From assembly GCA_903824675.1 (NCBI GenBank), contig CAIJXV010000013.1, positions 62,001 to 126,000 on the forward strand: DNA of 64,000 nt, in the 5' to 3' direction. A program made the translations under genes and the position numbers. The DNA comes from an uncultured bacterium (GTDB lineage: Bacteria > Verrucomicrobiota > Kiritimatiellia > CAIKKV01 > CAIJXV01). This document shows, piece by piece, positions 9,406-19,700 of the stretch (within the stretch, counting starts at the first letter, position 1; every line of letters starts with the position of its first letter). The notes under the pieces are model-generated. The model saw only the letters and a program-made list of their open reading frames with translations, was not told the DNA's origin and made no database searches.

Positions 9406-12126
9406 ATGTCTAAAAAGTTTGTTTATTCCTTCGGCGCCGCCAAGGCGGAAGGCAAGTCCGACATGAAGAATCTGTTGGGAGGCAAGGGCGCCAATCTGGC
9501 GGAGATGTGCCTGATCGGCCTGCCGGTTCCCGCCGGATTCACAATCACCACGGAATGTTGCGTCGAATATTTCAACAATAAGATGAAGTTCCCCGCTTCC
9601 CTCAAGGCGGAAGTCGACGCGGCCATGACCCGTATTGAGCAAGAGATGAAAATGGGCTTCGGTGATCCGATCAATCCCCTCTTGGTCTCCTGCCGTTCCG
9701 GCGCCCGTCAGTCGATGCCCGGCATGATGGAAACCGTCCTGAACATCGGGCTCTGCTCCAAAACGATCCCCGGCCTGATCGCCAAAACCCGCAACGAGCG
9801 CTTCGTGTACGACGCCTATCGCCGCCTGATCATGATGTACTCCGATGTGGTCATGGAAAAGGCCGAAGGCCTCGAACCCGCCGAAGGCAAGGGCGTTCGC
9901 CTGCAATTGGAACGCTTGATGGACACCCTTAAAAAGGCCAAGGGATATAAATTAGACACCGACATGACCGTCGATGATCTCAAGTTGCTTTGCGAACAAT
10001 TCAAGGATTGCGTCAAAAAAGTCATCGGTAAACCCTTCCCCGACAATGCCCGCGACCAGATGTGGGGCGGGATCGGCGCCGTCTTCAAGAGCTGGAACGG
10101 CAAACGCGCCATCTCCTACCGCCGGATCGAGAACATCCCTGGCGAATGGGGCACCGCCGTCAACGTTCAGGCCATGGTGTTCGGCAATATGGGCAACACC
10201 TCGGCCACCGGCGTGGCCTTCACCCGTAATCCCGCAACCGGCGAAAACAAATTTTTCGGCGAATGGCTGGTCAATGCCCAGGGCGAAGACGTCGTCGCCG
10301 GTACCCGGACCCCCAACCCGCTTAATGAATCCACCAAGACCGATCAGAATCGGGACATGGTCTCCCTGGAAACCGGCATGCCGGAAACCTATCGTGCGCT
10401 GGATAAAATCCGGACCACGCTCGAACGACATTACCACGATATGCAGGACATCGAGTTCACCATCCAGGAAGGCCGCCTGTATATGCTCCAGACCCGGTCG
10501 GGCAAACGCACCGGAACCGCCGCCCTGAACATGGCCATGGATATGCTCTCCGAGAAGATGATCAACGAAAAAGAGGCCGTCCTGCGCGTCAAGCCGCACC
10601 AGCTCGACGAACTCCTCCACCCGATCGTCGACCCGGCCGCCGAAAAAGCCACGCTCGCCCTCGCCCGCGGCCTGCCTGCCGGTCCCGGCGGCGCCTGCGG
10701 CCAAGCCGTCTTCACCTCCCATGACGCCGTCAAATGGGCCAAGGCCGGCAAGACCGTCATCCTCGTCCGCGAAGAAACCAATCCTGAAGACGTCGAGGGG
10801 ATGCGCGCGGCAGAAGGCATTCTCACCGCTCGCGGAGGTATGACCAGCCATGCGGCCTTGGTCGCCCGCGGCTGGGGTAAGTGTTGCATCGTCGGGGCCA
10901 GCGCGCTGCATGTCGACGCCCAGAAGAAGCAACTCACCGTCGGCAACCAGGTGATCAAGGAAGGCGCGTTCCTGACCTTGAACGGCACCCGTGGCGCGGT
11001 TTATACCGGCAAGCTGAACCTGATCGATGCCACCCAGAATCCGCGCTTCCAGGCCTTTATGTCACTGGCCGACAAGTATCGGACGATGGGCGTACGCACC
11101 AACGCCGACACGGCAGAGGATGCCCGCATCGCCCGCGGATTCGGTGCAGAGGGAATCGGTCTCTTCCGGACCGAACACATGTTCTACGGCAAGAACAGTG
11201 AGGAACCCCTCTTCCTCCTGCGCAAAATGATCCTCAGCAACACCCCGGCCGAACGGGAATCCGCTCTCAAGAAACTCTTCCGGTTCGTCAAGAGCGACAT
11301 CAAGGCCACGCTCGCCGCCATGGATGGTTTGCCGGTGACCTTCCGTTTGCTCGATCCGCCCCTGCATGAGTTCGTGCCCCAGAGCCCGGCCGCGCAGAAG
11401 GAACTGGCGAACAGTCTCGGCATTACGCCCAAAGAGGTTAAGGATCGCGGCGATGCACTCCATGAAAACAACCCGATGATGGGTCATCGCGGTGTACGGT
11501 TGGGGATCACCTATCCCGAAGTTTCCGAAATGCAGATCCGGGCGATCTTCGAGGCTGCCGCGGAATTGATTAAGAGCGGCAAAACCTGCCGTCCGGAAAT
11601 CATGATCCCCGTCACCTGTGATGCCAATGAAATCAAGCATCAGAAGGCGATCTGCCTGCGCATTTACGCCGAGGTGATCGAACGCAAACGCGTCAAGGAA
11701 ATCCCCCACCTGATCGGAACCATGATCGAAATCCCGCGCGCGGCCCTGCTGGCCGATCGCATGGCCGCTGAAGCCGAGTTCTTCTCGTTCGGCACCAACG
11801 ATCTGACCCAAATGACCTTTGGGTTCAGCCGTGATGATATCGGAGGATTCATGGGCGCCTATCTGGACTCCCGCATCCTCCCGGCCGATCCCTTCCAGAC
11901 GATCGACCAGGACGGCGTTGGGCAACTCATCAAGATGGCCGTCGAACGCGGCCGGTCTACCCGGCCCCATCTGAAGGTCGGCATCTGCGGTGAACAAGGG
12001 GGCGATCCCGAATCGGTCAAGTTCTGCTTCAAAGCCGGGCTCGACTATGTCAGCTGCAGTCCCTTCCGGGTACCTATCGCGCGCCTGTCGGCCGCCCATG
12101 CGGCTCTGCAGGCCGAAAAGAAATAA
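9406..12126 (+). CDS. ppdK: Pyruvate, phosphate dikinase
   Basis: A 906-aa cytoplasmic enzyme interconverting pyruvate + ATP + Pi and phosphoenolpyruvate + AMP + PPi. All three domains are present. The N-terminal ATP-grasp domain begins YSFGAAKAEGKSDMKNLLGG. The swivelling phosphohistidine domain has GGMTSHAALVARGWGK (catalytic His near 482). The C-terminal PEP/pyruvate barrel has FGTNDLTQMTFGFSRDD and GICGEQGGDP (catalytic Cys near 861). Length is normal. The ORF track starts 75 codons early; ATG 9406 has AAGGAG 8 nt upstream. In anaerobes this enzyme gives reversible PPi-linked glycolysis, which would suit the sugar-degrading genes here. It appears monocistronic, with a strong terminator. 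Confidence 0.97.
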   Translation: MSKKFVYSFGAAKAEGKSDMKNLLGGKGANLAEMCLIGLPVPAGFTITTECCVEYFNNKMKFPASLKAEVDAAMTRIEQEMKMGFGDPINPLLVSCRSGARQSMPGMMETVLNIGLCSKTIPGLIAKTRNERFVYDAYRRLIMMYSDVVMEKAEGLEPAEGKGVRLQLERLMDTLKKAKGYKLDTDMTVDDLKLLCEQFKDCVKKVIGKPFPDNARDQMWGGIGAVFKSWNGKRAISYRRIENIPGEWGTAVNVQAMVFGNMGNTSATGVAFTRNPATGENKFFGEWLVNAQGEDVVAGTRTPNPLNESTKTDQNRDMVSLETGMPETYRALDKIRTTLERHYHDMQDIEFTIQEGRLYMLQTRSGKRTGTAALNMAMDMLSEKMINEKEAVLRVKPHQLDELLHPIVDPAAEKATLALARGLPAGPGGACGQAVFTSHDAVKWAKAGKTVILVREETNPEDVEGMRAAEGILTARGGMTSHAALVARGWGKCCIVGASALHVDAQKKQLTVGNQVIKEGAFLTLNGTRGAVYTGKLNLIDATQNPRFQAFMSLADKYRTMGVRTNADTAEDARIARGFGAEGIGLFRTEHMFYGKNSEEPLFLLRKMILSNTPAERESALKKLFRFVKSDIKATLAAMDGLPVTFRLLDPPLHEFVPQSPAAQKELANSLGITPKEVKDRGDALHENNPMMGHRGVRLGITYPEVSEMQIRAIFEAAAELIKSGKTCRPEIMIPVTCDANEIKHQKAICLRIYAEVIERKRVKEIPHLIGTMIEIPRAALLADRMAAEAEFFSFGTNDLTQMTFGFSRDDIGGFMGAYLDSRILPADPFQTIDQDGVGQLIKMAVERGRSTRPHLKVGICGEQGGDPESVKFCFKAGLDYVSCSPFRVPIARLSAAHAALQAEKK

Positions 12127-12147
12127 GCGGTCAGTGAGCTGAAACCC

Positions 12148-12181
12148 AACGGGCGGGATCTTCGGATCCCGCCCGTTTTTT
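12148..12181 (+). terminator. Rho-independent terminator after ppdK
   Basis: AACGGGCGGGATC-TTCG-GATCCCGCCCGTT followed by a T run. The stem is 13 bp and perfect, with a stable TTCG tetraloop, 21 bp past the ppdK stop. Confidence 0.95.
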
Positions 12182-12231
12182 GTTTCAGCCTTTATCCCAA
12201 GTGAATTCTTGAAAGCGGCGCATTTATCAGT

Positions 12232-12795
12232 TCAGGCGCAAGAATCACCCCGAACCCATGCGGCCGCCTCGGCCAAATCCGCTACCACGGCATCCGGGTG
12301 CAATCGGGCCAGTTCATCTGAATCCGCGGCTAATTCAGCGCCATATCCGGTGCGGACCAAAATCGTTTGGGCGCCGATGGCGTCGCCGAGTTCCACGTCA
12401 CAAGCTTTGTCGCCAATGACGACCGCCTGGCGGGGATCAAATCCCAGTTCACGGGCCGCCTGGAGCGCCATACCGGGCTTGGGTTTGCGACACTCACATC
12501 CGGCGTTGGGCGCATGCGGACAATAATAAAGGCCATCCCAATCCACCCCACCCTCGCGCAGAAGCGCCCGCAACCGGTCATTAACCCGGTGCAAATCTGC
12601 CTCTGTGAAATAACCGCGACCGATACCCGCCTGATTGGTCACCACCACCAGGCTGAAACCCATCACACCAAAAGCCCTTAATCCTTCCAAGGCCCGGGGC
12701 AACAAAACGACACCGGCGGGATCGGATAAATAATTACGCTCTTCGATAAGCGTACCGTCGCGATCCAGAATCACATACCGCCGACTCGCGCTCAT
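12232..12795 (-). CDS. gmhB: D-glycero-D-manno-heptose 1,7-bisphosphate phosphatase
   Basis: A 187-aa HAD-superfamily (IIIA) phosphatase for the ADP-heptose pathway of LPS inner core. [11 protein letters not shown] carries the nucleophile Asp pair. [11 protein letters not shown] is HAD motif [20 protein letters not shown] holds the GmhB Zn-binding Cys/His set plus the motif III Lys. [17 protein letters not shown] is motif IV. Its presence implies a Gram-negative outer membrane with heptose-containing LPS or a related heptosyl glycan. The start overlaps the stop of the LysM lipoprotein gene by 4 bp (ATGA). Confidence 0.92.
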   Translation of the reverse strand: MSASRRYVILDRDGTLIEERNYLSDPAGVVLLPRALEGLRAFGVMGFSLVVVTNQAGIGRGYFTEADLHRVNDRLRALLREGGVDWDGLYYCPHAPNAGCECRKPKPGMALQAARELGFDPRQAVVIGDKACDVELGDAIGAQTILVRTGYGAELAADSDELARLHPDAVVADLAEAAAWVRGDSCA

Positions 12796-13346
12796 CGTTT
12801 TTCAGGAATGAATAATTTCTGACCCACCCGAACCGTATCGCTTTTCATCCGGTTCGCTTGCCGAATGGCAGAGGTACTGACCCCATAAGCGTGCGCAATT
12901 TCTGAAAGGGTTTCACCGGATTTGACCACATGCTCATACCCGGTATCGGAACTGGATCCACCTCCGGAAGAGGAGGACGACCGGCTAGCCGATCCAGCCA
13001 GCATGCCTTGAATCTTGCGGGAAATATCATCGATGATCGCCTGACGGTCCTCTGTGCGGGCCTTTTGGAGGGACTGGACCTGCTTTTCAAGGGCATCTAC
13101 TCGGCTCTGAGTCGTCGCGCCGGATCCCCGACTAACCGCCCGGACCTGTTCCATTTCTCGCACCAAGGTCTGGTTTTCCAACTGGACCGCCTGCACCTGT
13201 TCCTGAAGTTCATTCAGCCGCTGGGCCATCATCTGAACGTCCGCTTCCCGGCGGGCTTCCTCCGGGGTCGGCCCCGTCATCGAAGCGCATCCCACCCCCC
13301 ACACACTCAACAGAACCGCCAGACCAAGAATTAAAATGGGTTTCAT
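12792..13346 (-). CDS. LysM-domain coiled-coil lipoprotein
   Basis: A 184-aa envelope lipoprotein. The signal peptide ends in GVGC (Cys20). Residues of about 30-115 are a charged, Gln-rich coiled coil ([19 protein letters not shown]). A Ser/Gly linker follows. One LysM repeat ends the protein ([20 protein letters not shown] ... [11 protein letters not shown]) and would bind peptidoglycan glycan strands. Anchored in the membrane and bound to the wall, it may be structural. It is the first gene of a two-gene unit with gmhB. Confidence 0.88.
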   Translation of the reverse strand: MKPILILGLAVLLSVWGVGCASMTGPTPEEARREADVQMMAQRLNELQEQVQAVQLENQTLVREMEQVRAVSRGSGATTQSRVDALEKQVQSLQKARTEDRQAIIDDISRKIQGMLAGSASRSSSSSGGGSSSDTGYEHVVKSGETLSEIAHAYGVSTSAIRQANRMKSDTVRVGQKLFIPEKR

Positions 13347-13398
13347 GCAAAACTCTTAACATACCCCGGGGAACGCGCTCAAGCTTTTTCGAACCTGG

Positions 13399-13857
13399 TT
13401 ATGATTCTTTCGTTGGGGAAATCATGTCTTCCAGGATGCCCACGACGGTCTGGATGCATGCCTTGCAAGTGTGGTTTAACATGTCTTTCTCTTTGAAGCG
13501 GCGGAGCCCGTCCTCCGTGGTGAGATCACATCCATCCAATAGTTGCCGACAATTGCACGACCCGTGCCGGGCCTCAAAACGGCACATCAGGTCCTGCGTC
13601 TTGGCGTAGGTTTCATCCGTGGCGGTGCGATCCTGCCTCTCGCCTCGGCCGAACTTCAGACCCAATACCATGAGGCCACCGGTCACGGCCCCACAGATAT
13701 CCTGTCTCCGGGCCATGCCCGCACCGAACCCGCAAGCGATTTTCAAAGCGGACTCGGGGTCGAACCGCAGCGCTGGCGAGAACGACCATAAGACGGATTG
13801 CGCACAGTTGTATCCCGATAAGAATTTTTCCGTAGCGACATCACTTTGGGTTTTCAT
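13399..13857 (-). CDS. C_GCAxxG_C_C family redox protein
   Basis: A 152-aa cytoplasmic Cys-rich protein. It shows the family pattern in order: GYNCAQSVL, CGFGAGMARRQDICGAVTGG, then C-terminal SCNCRQLLDGCD and CKACIQTVVGIL. The family is common in anaerobes; its members are thought to bind metal or take part in redox chemistry, with no established reaction. It stands alone between the LysM gene and a small membrane protein on the same strand. Confidence 0.85.
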   Translation of the reverse strand: MKTQSDVATEKFLSGYNCAQSVLWSFSPALRFDPESALKIACGFGAGMARRQDICGAVTGGLMVLGLKFGRGERQDRTATDETYAKTQDLMCRFEARHGSCNCRQLLDGCDLTTEDGLRRFKEKDMLNHTCKACIQTVVGILEDMISPTKES

Positions 13858-13923
13858 AGTTCTCCAAGTTAAGCCGCAAGCTGCGTATTGCCAGCGGCCC
13901 TGGCAGGGGAGCCCTGGTTGCCC

Positions 13924-14334
13924 TCATTCGTTCACGGTAACCGGCTCTGTTATGAAACTCGTCACATTGCTGGATTCGGCATAACTGGTTTTTAAAATAA
14001 AACGCTGACGGCCGACTTGGCAATCATAAACGAAATATCCTGAGGTGGTTGATGTCGGGATGTATTTACGCTTTCTTATGTGAAAACCCTGGTAAGGGTA
14101 TTGATGAGATACATAAGCGGCGGCTTGGCGGGATGCCACGGTTGCAATTGGATTCACAATGGCCCCGATATTTGAAAGGACGAGAACCCCGAGGAGACAG
14201 ACCCCAAAATCAATTCCGAAACGGACAATTTTAAACTGATAACGGCGCCGCAAAACGATCCGTAATAATCCCTCGAAGAGTATTGCGCTGCCCAGGGCTA
14301 GAGATCCCATGGCCAGGAGAGACATTAAATTCAT
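13924..14334 (-). CDS. Hypothetical two-helix membrane protein
   Basis: 136 aa. Hydrophobic helices near residues 5-27 and 41-62 are separated by a basic stretch (RIVLRRRYQFK). A hydrophilic C-terminal part ends the protein (YFVYDCQVGRQRFILKTSY), possibly a small extracytoplasmic beta domain. I do not recognise a family. It lies 12 bp from the stop-to-start junction with the TfoX-N gene, so they probably share a transcript. Confidence 0.65.
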   Translation of the reverse strand: MNLMSLLAMGSLALGSAILFEGLLRIVLRRRYQFKIVRFGIDFGVCLLGVLVLSNIGAIVNPIATVASRQAAAYVSHQYPYQGFHIRKRKYIPTSTTSGYFVYDCQVGRQRFILKTSYAESSNVTSFITEPVTVNE

Positions 14335-14346
14335 TGGGCTACTCTT

Positions 14347-14739
14347 TCAGCCAACGGTCGACTTTTTTGGGGAGGGGGGCGAAACGCGATGCGCTGTCCG
14401 GGGCGCGATTCGCCGCGGGGAGCCTGTTTTCTGTTTTGGATCCGGCAATTCTTCAGCCGTTATTTTTATCAGCGCGGTAATCCATTCTCGGTCGTCGAGT
14501 CGGTCTTCAATGAGGAAATACGGCTTGGCTCCGGGATACGGCGGGGATTCGACCACAACCTCCAGGTGAACTTTCCCCTTTGGAGTCGGTTTCACGAATA
14601 ATTGATTGTCACACACGAGCGCGACAACTTTATCATTACAGTAGATGGCGTACTCGCCAAACATTTTCCGCGACACCAGGTGCCCGGCATCGCGCATCTG
14701 GTCCAAAAGATACTCAACCAATGTCGGGTCAGAAGCCAT
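14347..14739 (-). CDS. TfoX N-terminal domain protein
   Basis: 130 aa. Residues 1-95 match the TfoX/Sxy N-terminal domain: VEYLLDQMRDAG, SRKMFGEYAIYCNDKVVALV, FVKPTPKG and YPGAKPYFLIED. TfoX/Sxy regulates competence in some proteobacteria, but stand-alone N-domain proteins are widespread and of unknown role. The last 30 residues are basic and low in complexity. Confidence 0.85.
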   Translation of the reverse strand: MASDPTLVEYLLDQMRDAGHLVSRKMFGEYAIYCNDKVVALVCDNQLFVKPTPKGKVHLEVVVESPPYPGAKPYFLIEDRLDDREWITALIKITAEELPDPKQKTGSPRRIAPRTAHRVSPPSPKKSTVG

Positions 14740-14983
14740 GTCGAAAGACCCCGCAGGAGAATAAGACCGTTACCCCACCCAAAATGCAGTGAAACATCGA
14801 TACATCCATTTATTTTCAATTTATTGCAACCACGGGGCGGTTACAATGCTTTAATTTCAAAGAAAAACGGTGGGGGTGGAAGACTAATTTCGGAGAAACA
14901 GGTGAAAGACTTTGATGTTGCTTGGCCTATCTGCAAGAGCAGCCACGCGGCACGCGTGGCTGTGCTGGGATGCGGAGGCCAGT

Positions 14984-15008
14984 AAAGCCAGACCTATGAA
15001 GGTGTAAA
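14984..15008 (+). repeat. 23-bp dispersed motif, copy 1
   Basis: AAAGCCAGACCTATGAAGGT then GTAAA. It is shared with 56526-56550 (plus) and 53625-53647 (minus), always intergenic. Confidence 0.75.
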
Positions 15009-15118
15009 AAAAGGCGTCGAACGTCATCGAAAGTCATTCCATCCTTTCAACCTACCATCCCGCCCTTTCCTTCTCCATCCTGTCCTTTCCTTCTGTCATC
15101 CCGTTTCCCCCGTTCTGT

Positions 15119-15197
15119 CATCCCGAGCGAAGTCGAGGGATCGCAATGCGGTAAGTCGCTGATTCGCCGTGAGATGCTTCGACTCCGCTCAGCATGC
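15119..15197. repeat. SLDFARDD-type dispersed repeat, copy 2 (palindromic)
   Basis: It begins TCATCCCGAGCGAAGTCGAG and ends GATGCTTCGACTCCGCTCAG. The halves are imperfect inverted repeats, so the element could fold as a long hairpin. Confidence 0.65.
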
Positions 15198-15325
15198 CAT
15201 AAAGAAATTCTGTGCATCTATCGAGATGCGCTTAATTGGATTGGCATTGATAGACGAAGTGTGACCTTGTAAATTAGCGCGCACTAGATTGCTTGAATCG
15301 CAGCCTACAACCGAGGAGTCTGATG

Positions 15326-16720
15326 ATGAGTTTGTTTCCCAAGAATTTTGTGTTTGGATCCGCCATGGCGGCCTACCAGGTTGAAGGCGCGTATAAAGCC
15401 GACGTCAAAGGGTTGTCCATCTGGGATTGGTTCTGCCGGCATCCGGGCCGGATTTTCCAAGGACAGTCAGGCGATGTCGCGTGTGATCACTACCATCGCT
15501 ATCGCGAAGACGTCGCCCTGATGAAAGCCATGGGGTTGCCCGCTTATCGGCTTTCTTTTTCCTGGCCGCGTATCCAACCGACCGGTGACGGCGCATTCAA
15601 TGAAAAGGGACTCGATTTTTACGACCGCTTGATCGACACCCTGCTGGAAGCCGGGGTCGAACCGTATGTCACTTTGTTCCATTGGGATCTCCCCTTGGCC
15701 TGGCATCATCGCGGCGGCTGGATGAACCGCGAGATCGTGGATGCGTTCGGACGTTATGCCGAAAAGGTGGGACGCCGGTTCAAAGGCCGGGTCAATAATT
15801 GGATCACCTTGAATGAGCCGACCATCACGGTGCTCTGTGGTTACTGGGAAGGGGGACTGGCGCCGGGGCAGAAGTATCTATTTGGCGATGTCCTTCGTTC
15901 CGCGCATCACCTGCTGATGTCGCATGGCCAGGCCGTGCAGGCTTTGCGCGCAACGTCAGCCAAGCAGGCCAAGGTGGGATTAACCCACGCCTGCGCACCG
16001 TCCATCCCGGCCTCCGCTTCGGCGGCGGATATCCGGGCGGCGGCCCAATACATGTTCAACATGCCGACTGAACCGTCCCTGACCGACATCAGCCGGGGCG
16101 ACTTACACGCGAGCGGCTGGTGGATGGATCCGATCTTTCTCGGACGGTATCCCAAACAGGCGCTGGACGCGTGGAAACCCTACCTGAACTTTGTCCAGGA
16201 CGGCGACTTGAAACTCATGTCGCAGAAACTCGATTTCATCGGGTTGAACATTTACCATAGCCGCCTGATCCGCGCAGGCCAGAACGGGCCGGAGATTGTC
16301 CCGTGGCCGGTCGGCCATCCGCACACGCTCATGAGTTGGCCGGTGACACCGCAGGCGCATTACTGGGGACCGCGCTTTTTCGTCGAGCGCTATGGCAAAA
16401 AGCCGGTTTATATTTTTGAAAGCGGACTCTCACTCACGGACATTCCAACTCCGGATGGACAGGTTCATGATCCCCAGCGGATCGCCTATCACGCCGGCTA
16501 TCTGCGGGAATTTGCCAAGGCAGGCCGAGAAGGAGTACCGATCGCGGGGTATTTCGTCTGGTCCTTCCTCGATGTCATGGAATGGTCGGACGGCTATAAG
16601 AATAAGTTCGGGTTGGTCCACATCGACCACTCCAACCAACTCAAGCGGATCCCCAAGGATTCCTATTACTGGTACCAGAAGGTCATCCGGACTCATGGCG
16701 AAAATGTGACCGAGGGGTGA
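15326..16720 (+). CDS. Glycoside hydrolase family 1 beta-glycosidase
   Basis: A 464-aa retaining (beta/alpha)8 hydrolase, probably a beta-glucosidase. The GH1 N-terminus is clear (FPKNFVFGSAMAAYQVEG). The acid/base is Glu164 in TLNEP. The nucleophile is Glu365 in FESG, where ITENG is usual. No signal peptide, so it would act on imported oligosaccharides in the cytoplasm. GAGGAG lies 7 nt before ATG 15326; ATG 15323 is adjacent. The ORF track starts 11 codons early. Substrate range within GH1 cannot be told. Confidence 0.93.
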   Translation: MSLFPKNFVFGSAMAAYQVEGAYKADVKGLSIWDWFCRHPGRIFQGQSGDVACDHYHRYREDVALMKAMGLPAYRLSFSWPRIQPTGDGAFNEKGLDFYDRLIDTLLEAGVEPYVTLFHWDLPLAWHHRGGWMNREIVDAFGRYAEKVGRRFKGRVNNWITLNEPTITVLCGYWEGGLAPGQKYLFGDVLRSAHHLLMSHGQAVQALRATSAKQAKVGLTHACAPSIPASASAADIRAAAQYMFNMPTEPSLTDISRGDLHASGWWMDPIFLGRYPKQALDAWKPYLNFVQDGDLKLMSQKLDFIGLNIYHSRLIRAGQNGPEIVPWPVGHPHTLMSWPVTPQAHYWGPRFFVERYGKKPVYIFESGLSLTDIPTPDGQVHDPQRIAYHAGYLREFAKAGREGVPIAGYFVWSFLDVMEWSDGYKNKFGLVHIDHSNQLKRIPKDSYYWYQKVIRTHGENVTEG

Positions 16721-16759
16721 TCGCTTCGTCGAGGAAACCGCTCATCCTATGCCCGGCGT

Positions 16760-19700
16760 TCAAGGCCGGGTCATTGGGGCGGCATCCGCCTTGATCAAGG
16801 CCTGGATTGACTGGCAGGCCGACTGCACCACCGGATTGGGATAATCGGCAAACTTTTCGGCCAGTTGCTGGACATCCGGCGCACGGATCCGAGCCAGGGC
16901 CATCAGTTCATCAGCGCGGGCATGATCATCAGTCTCGGTCTCCAGCGCAGCGCGCAAGGCTTTGATGGCCGTCTGGGCTTTCAGGCGGCCCAGAGATTCC
17001 GCGGCACTCCGGCGCACGGCCCAATGGTCATGCTTGAGCAAGGGAATGAGCCGTTCCGAAAGCTCCCAATCGGGGAAGAATCCGGCCGTCCAAGCCCCGG
17101 CGCTGAGAGCCTGCCAATCCGAGCTGTCGAGCTGTTGCCCGGCGGCCTTCCGCATCCGATCGAGCCGGTCATCAGCCGGAGCAGCTTGGCGGCGCACACA
17201 AAGCATCGTGCCGTTCCAAGGGAGAAAATCGATCGGGATGGACACCCATCCCGCCGCATACTCAAACGACTGATTTGTGGGCGCCAGCGTTTCCGGATTG
17301 AACCCTTGCACACTGACGGGCCGCTGGGGTTCGCGTAATCGCACCGTGAGATTCGATGCAACCTGGCCCGTCATATTGTAGAGCACCACGACGGTGCCGG
17401 CCTCGGTGGACAGCGGCATGGCCATGACAAACGGTTGGGACAATTCAAGTTCCCGCGGCACATGAGCTTCTAGAAGAGGCTGAACCAGGAATTCCCGCCC
17501 GCTGTCCGGCCAGCGCGACAGGTCCCGTTTTTTCACAGCGCGACGCGAATACGAGAGGCCCGCCCGGTGACCGACATAAACCACTTTGCCTCTCCCCACC
17601 GTTTTTTCCGTCCAAGCCGGTTGGTCGTCCCCATACCGGGCACGAACCCGCGCCTTTCCTACCGTGATCGTTTGGGGTCGTCCTTCAGTTGGCACCGTGT
17701 GCTGGATAATCTCCGCTTCGTTGGTCACGGCGCTGACATTGAGAGCCTGGCCTGTCACCGCCGCTCCGAAGGTGCGCTGGAAACCGGCCAGCGAGTTCAT
17801 CAAGTCGCAGGGCTCATCGTATTCATTCCGGACCCCGGCATCGGCATAGGCTTGAAGTTGGCCACCGTTGTGAACCCATTCCGCGATCGTCTTTTGGGCG
17901 GCCACCGTGATCCATTGATCCTCGATGAGGAGCGCATCATAATGCTCCAAAGCACCGGATTCGATCTGCTGTTCGGTGACCAGTTCCGGCTGGTAGTACT
18001 CATGCGAGAGTGCCAGAAAGGTTGCGCGCTTATCGGGAAAGGTGCTCTGGGGCCAGCGGTATTCGGTGGACATGGCATACAGCAGGGCAACGCGGCTGGG
18101 CCGCATCCGTCCGGGACCGAGAATGTCATCCACCTGCGCCGCCAGATTGTCGACATGATGAACCACGGTGCGAGACCAATCGCTGGAAGACCAGAACCCT
18201 TCGGTCACCGCATAGTCCGGCCCGTAATTGTAATAGCTGAGGAGTTTGCACTGGTTGGCGATCTGCGTATAAGCGCGGAAGAAACTCGGCCAGACACAGT
18301 GCATCATCGGGAACGAGATCGGGGGCTGACCGAATTCCTTCCCATACCGGCGGGCCCCCGCATTGTAGGGTGCCACCGAAAAGGCCACGGACTGGTGGCT
18401 ATCCCAACACCAGGATCCGCCCGTCATCCAATCACTGATGCCGGGTTCCAGATGCGGGTATTGCGCCAACTGGAACATATCCAGCGGCAATTTATTGCCG
18501 AAGTTCAATGAATGCCCGCTCAGCGCAACAAACGGTTTCGCCTGTGGGGCGGGCGAGGCTTCTTTAAAACCATCACAGGCCAGACCGAACATCAGGGGCG
18601 TCATCAGTCCCTGGTACCGGTGGCTCCAATAGAACCTACGCTGATCATCGGCGGTAACCGGTTTGCCGGCAAAAAGGGTGACCTGGTTCCACTGGTCTTT
18701 GCCGAACAGGGACGGCTTAAGTCCCTGCTGCTGGAGCCAGGTTTGAAATCCGGCTTCGGCATCCGGCCCCTTGACGGTGATCTCGCCCGGTTCATCGGAC
18801 ATCTGGAAAGACACCATGCCGGGGCTGGTCTTTTTCCCCGCCTCCGATGCGAAATAACGGGCATAGTGATCCCGATAGGATTGCCGGGACTTTTCGACGT
18901 CATAGGGAATGAACGTCGGCGGGGCGTAGTGGCCGCCCTGGCTTCCCCAGCCATAGAGCGCTTCGTATTTCTCCGTGTCTTCGCTGGTGGCCACTGAGTT
19001 CAAACCGAGCAAGCGAAACGATTTGACCATGTATTCGGCCGCCCCGTCGGTGGCCCACCCCCAAGCGTTGGCAAACAAGAGCGGGGGGCGGGTCAGCGGG
19101 AATAAGCGACCGGGACGGATGCCGGCGGCATTCAAATAATAGCGCCGTTCCTGATCTCGAAACGTTAAAACCTCCCGGAACCCCGGCGCCACGATGAGCT
19201 GTTTGCCGTTGGGTTCATCCCAGGCGATTTCCCGCACTACTCCGGCGGGATCCTCCAGTACGGAAAACTGGGTGGTCCCCCTGGCGCCGGCAGGGAGGGT
19301 GAGAAGCAGAGACCCGTTGGCGCCACCTGGAAGAGATTCCAAATTAATCCAAGGGGTCAGACCGGGCGCCTTGACCGGCGAAGGCACCAGGGGAAATTCC
19401 TTGGTTTGCCAGGGGGCCGAATGAAATTTCAGATGCCCGGTAATGGCCAACTCCGGTTTCCCTTCGGGCAGGGCATCCACGCGGAAACGCACAAAACTGC
19501 CAGCCAGACCCAATTGTCGAATCTGCCGCCGGGAAAGTTTACCGGTCAGAACAGCGAATTGTACCGCGGCCATTTCCAGATCGGAACTCTGCGAGACCCC
19601 GCTATCATCGAGCGCCACCTGGGCTTTAAAATGCGAATAGCCTTTGGGGATCTTGTACTTGATGATGGACGTCGCGTGAGTGCCGATACCGTCTTCCGTA

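Larger units (their letters stand above)
14740..15325. other. Intergenic region with hairpins and dispersed repeats
   Basis: No gene seen. It contains a perfect palindrome AGCCACGCG-GCA-CGCGTGGCT (14941-14961), a copy of the 23-bp AGCCAGACCTATGAAGGTGT motif (14984-15008), a pyrimidine-rich stretch, and an SLDFARDD-type repeat whose second half (GCTTCGACTCCGCTCAGCAT) is an imperfect inverse of the first. Confidence 0.7.

Noticed and set aside
16741-16775. CCCGGC/GCCGGG hairpin as terminator between GH1 and the NPCBM gene
   Set aside because: No T-run on either strand and it overlaps the minus-strand gene end.
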